8,691 bases of DNA, taken from positions 1-8,691 of the forward strand of contig JAJYXA010000551.1 in assembly GCA_021791235.1 (NCBI GenBank), given 5' to 3'. The position numbers and the translations under genes were made by a program. The stretch is from Pseudomonadota bacterium. GTDB taxonomy: Bacteria > Pseudomonadota > Gammaproteobacteria > Burkholderiales > Thiobacillaceae. The notes beneath the pieces are model-generated. The model saw only the letters and a program-made list of their open reading frames with translations. It was not told the origin of the DNA and ran no database searches. This document shows positions 8,455-8,691 of this stretch, piece after piece (position 1 is the first letter of the stretch; each line of letters starts with the position of its first letter).

Positions 8455-8569
8455 TCACCACAGAGGCACAGAGACACAGAGGTAAATCCAGTTGGGGCGA
8501 TGTGTCGTGGAAAGTCGAGCGTTTTCCCTGTATGGTTTCTCGAGGATTTTCTCCGTGCCTCTGTGGTGA
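8455..8569. repeat. 115-bp element bounded by 19-bp inverted repeats (MITE- or REP-like)
   Basis: The left arm TCACCACAGAGGCACAGAG (8455-8473) and the right arm CTCCGTGCCTCTGTGGTGA (8551-8569) are reverse complements at 18 of 19 positions, the exception being 8470/8554. The interior of about 77 bases has no open reading frame of note and looks less GC-rich than the flanking genes. The arm motif, CCACAGAGGCACAGAG and its complement, is one I recognise as recurring in many unrelated bacterial genomes and in their spurious hypothetical proteins; this is recollection, not a search. It fills most of the 8431-8586 gap between era and recO. Transcribed, the arms could form a long stem and might affect expression of recO, whose ATG is 17 bases after the right arm. 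No clear target-site duplication was found. Confidence 0.75.
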
Positions 8570-8586
8570 AAATCTTTTGACAACCT

Positions 8587-8691
8587 ATGTCTTCCCCTGA
8601 CCGCATCAACAACGAACCCGGCTTCATCCTCCACACCTATCCCTTCAAGGAAACCAGCGTGGTGGCGGAAGTGTTCACCCGCAGCCATGGA
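8587..8691 (+). CDS. recO: DNA repair protein RecO, N-terminal 35 residues (3' end outside window)
   Basis: RecO helps load RecA onto SSB-coated single-stranded DNA in the RecFOR recombination-repair pathway. Only the start is present. After MSSPDRINN, the run EPGFILHTYPFKETSVVAEV followed by FTRSHG is the typical first strand and loop of the RecO N-terminal OB-fold. The ATG at 8587 is the first start after an in-frame TGA at 8578-8580, so the start is well bounded. No Shine-Dalgarno site is visible; the preceding bases are TTTTGACAACCT. The position after rnc-era agrees with the conserved gene order of proteobacteria. Confidence 0.88.
   Translation, partial: MSSPDRINNEPGFILHTYPFKETSVVAEVFTRSHG

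Noticed and set aside
8577..8582. Perfect TTGACA, a possible -35 box for recO
   Set aside because: It lies 4 bases before the recO ATG, and the -10 position (about 8600-8605) falls in coding sequence with no matching hexamer.
8427..8688. Short minus-strand open reading frames over the era-recO gap
   Set aside because: They are translations of the inverted-repeat element (peptides such as SLCLCGEW) and of the recO start in the wrong strand. No ribosome binding site or family match was seen.

Overview
This window is a GC-rich, densely packed, all-forward-strand housekeeping block. Gene content, gene order and protein sequence suggest a betaproteobacterium, perhaps near Thiobacillus or a related Nitrosomonadales lineage; the lineage is inference, because no database search was possible. 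The order is: rpoE end, rseA, rseB, rseC, a mucD/degP-type protease, a small glutaredoxin-like gene, lepA, lepB, a DUF4845 membrane protein, rnc, era, start of recO. It extends the arrangement known from E. coli (rpoE-rseABC, then lepA-lepB-rnc-era-recO).

Region 1 (1-3775) is the sigma-E envelope-stress module. It holds the C-terminal end of sigma factor RpoE, its membrane anti-sigma factor RseA, the periplasmic RseB that protects RseA, the membrane redox-type protein RseC, and a periplasmic Do-family serine protease with two PDZ domains. A short CxxC thioredoxin-fold gene overlaps the protease stop codon. The first genes are tightly coupled (a TGATG junction, gaps of 2-8 bases).

Region 2 (3776-8430) is the translation, secretion and RNA-processing block. 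A stem-loop with a T-rich tail separates it from region 1. It holds LepA (EF4), signal peptidase I, a small uncharacterised membrane protein, RNase III and the ribosome-assembly GTPase Era. The junctions include a strong Shine-Dalgarno site inside the lepB stop region, a TTG start overlapping the DUF4845 stop, and an ATGA overlap between rnc and era.

Region 3 (8431-8691) holds a 115-bp element bounded by 19-bp inverted repeats, between era and recO, followed by the first 35 codons of recO.

No RNA gene, CRISPR array, transposase, phage gene or clearly new system was seen. The points worth a second look are small: the inverted-repeat element before recO; the palindromes and 57-base in-frame repeat inside the start of the glutaredoxin-like gene; the hairpin that runs straight into a lepA GTG start with no Shine-Dalgarno site; the TTG start of rnc; and a cluster of unusual residues in the sigma factor fragment at the window edge. 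No stretch without a gene exceeds 300 bases; the longest is 8431-8586.
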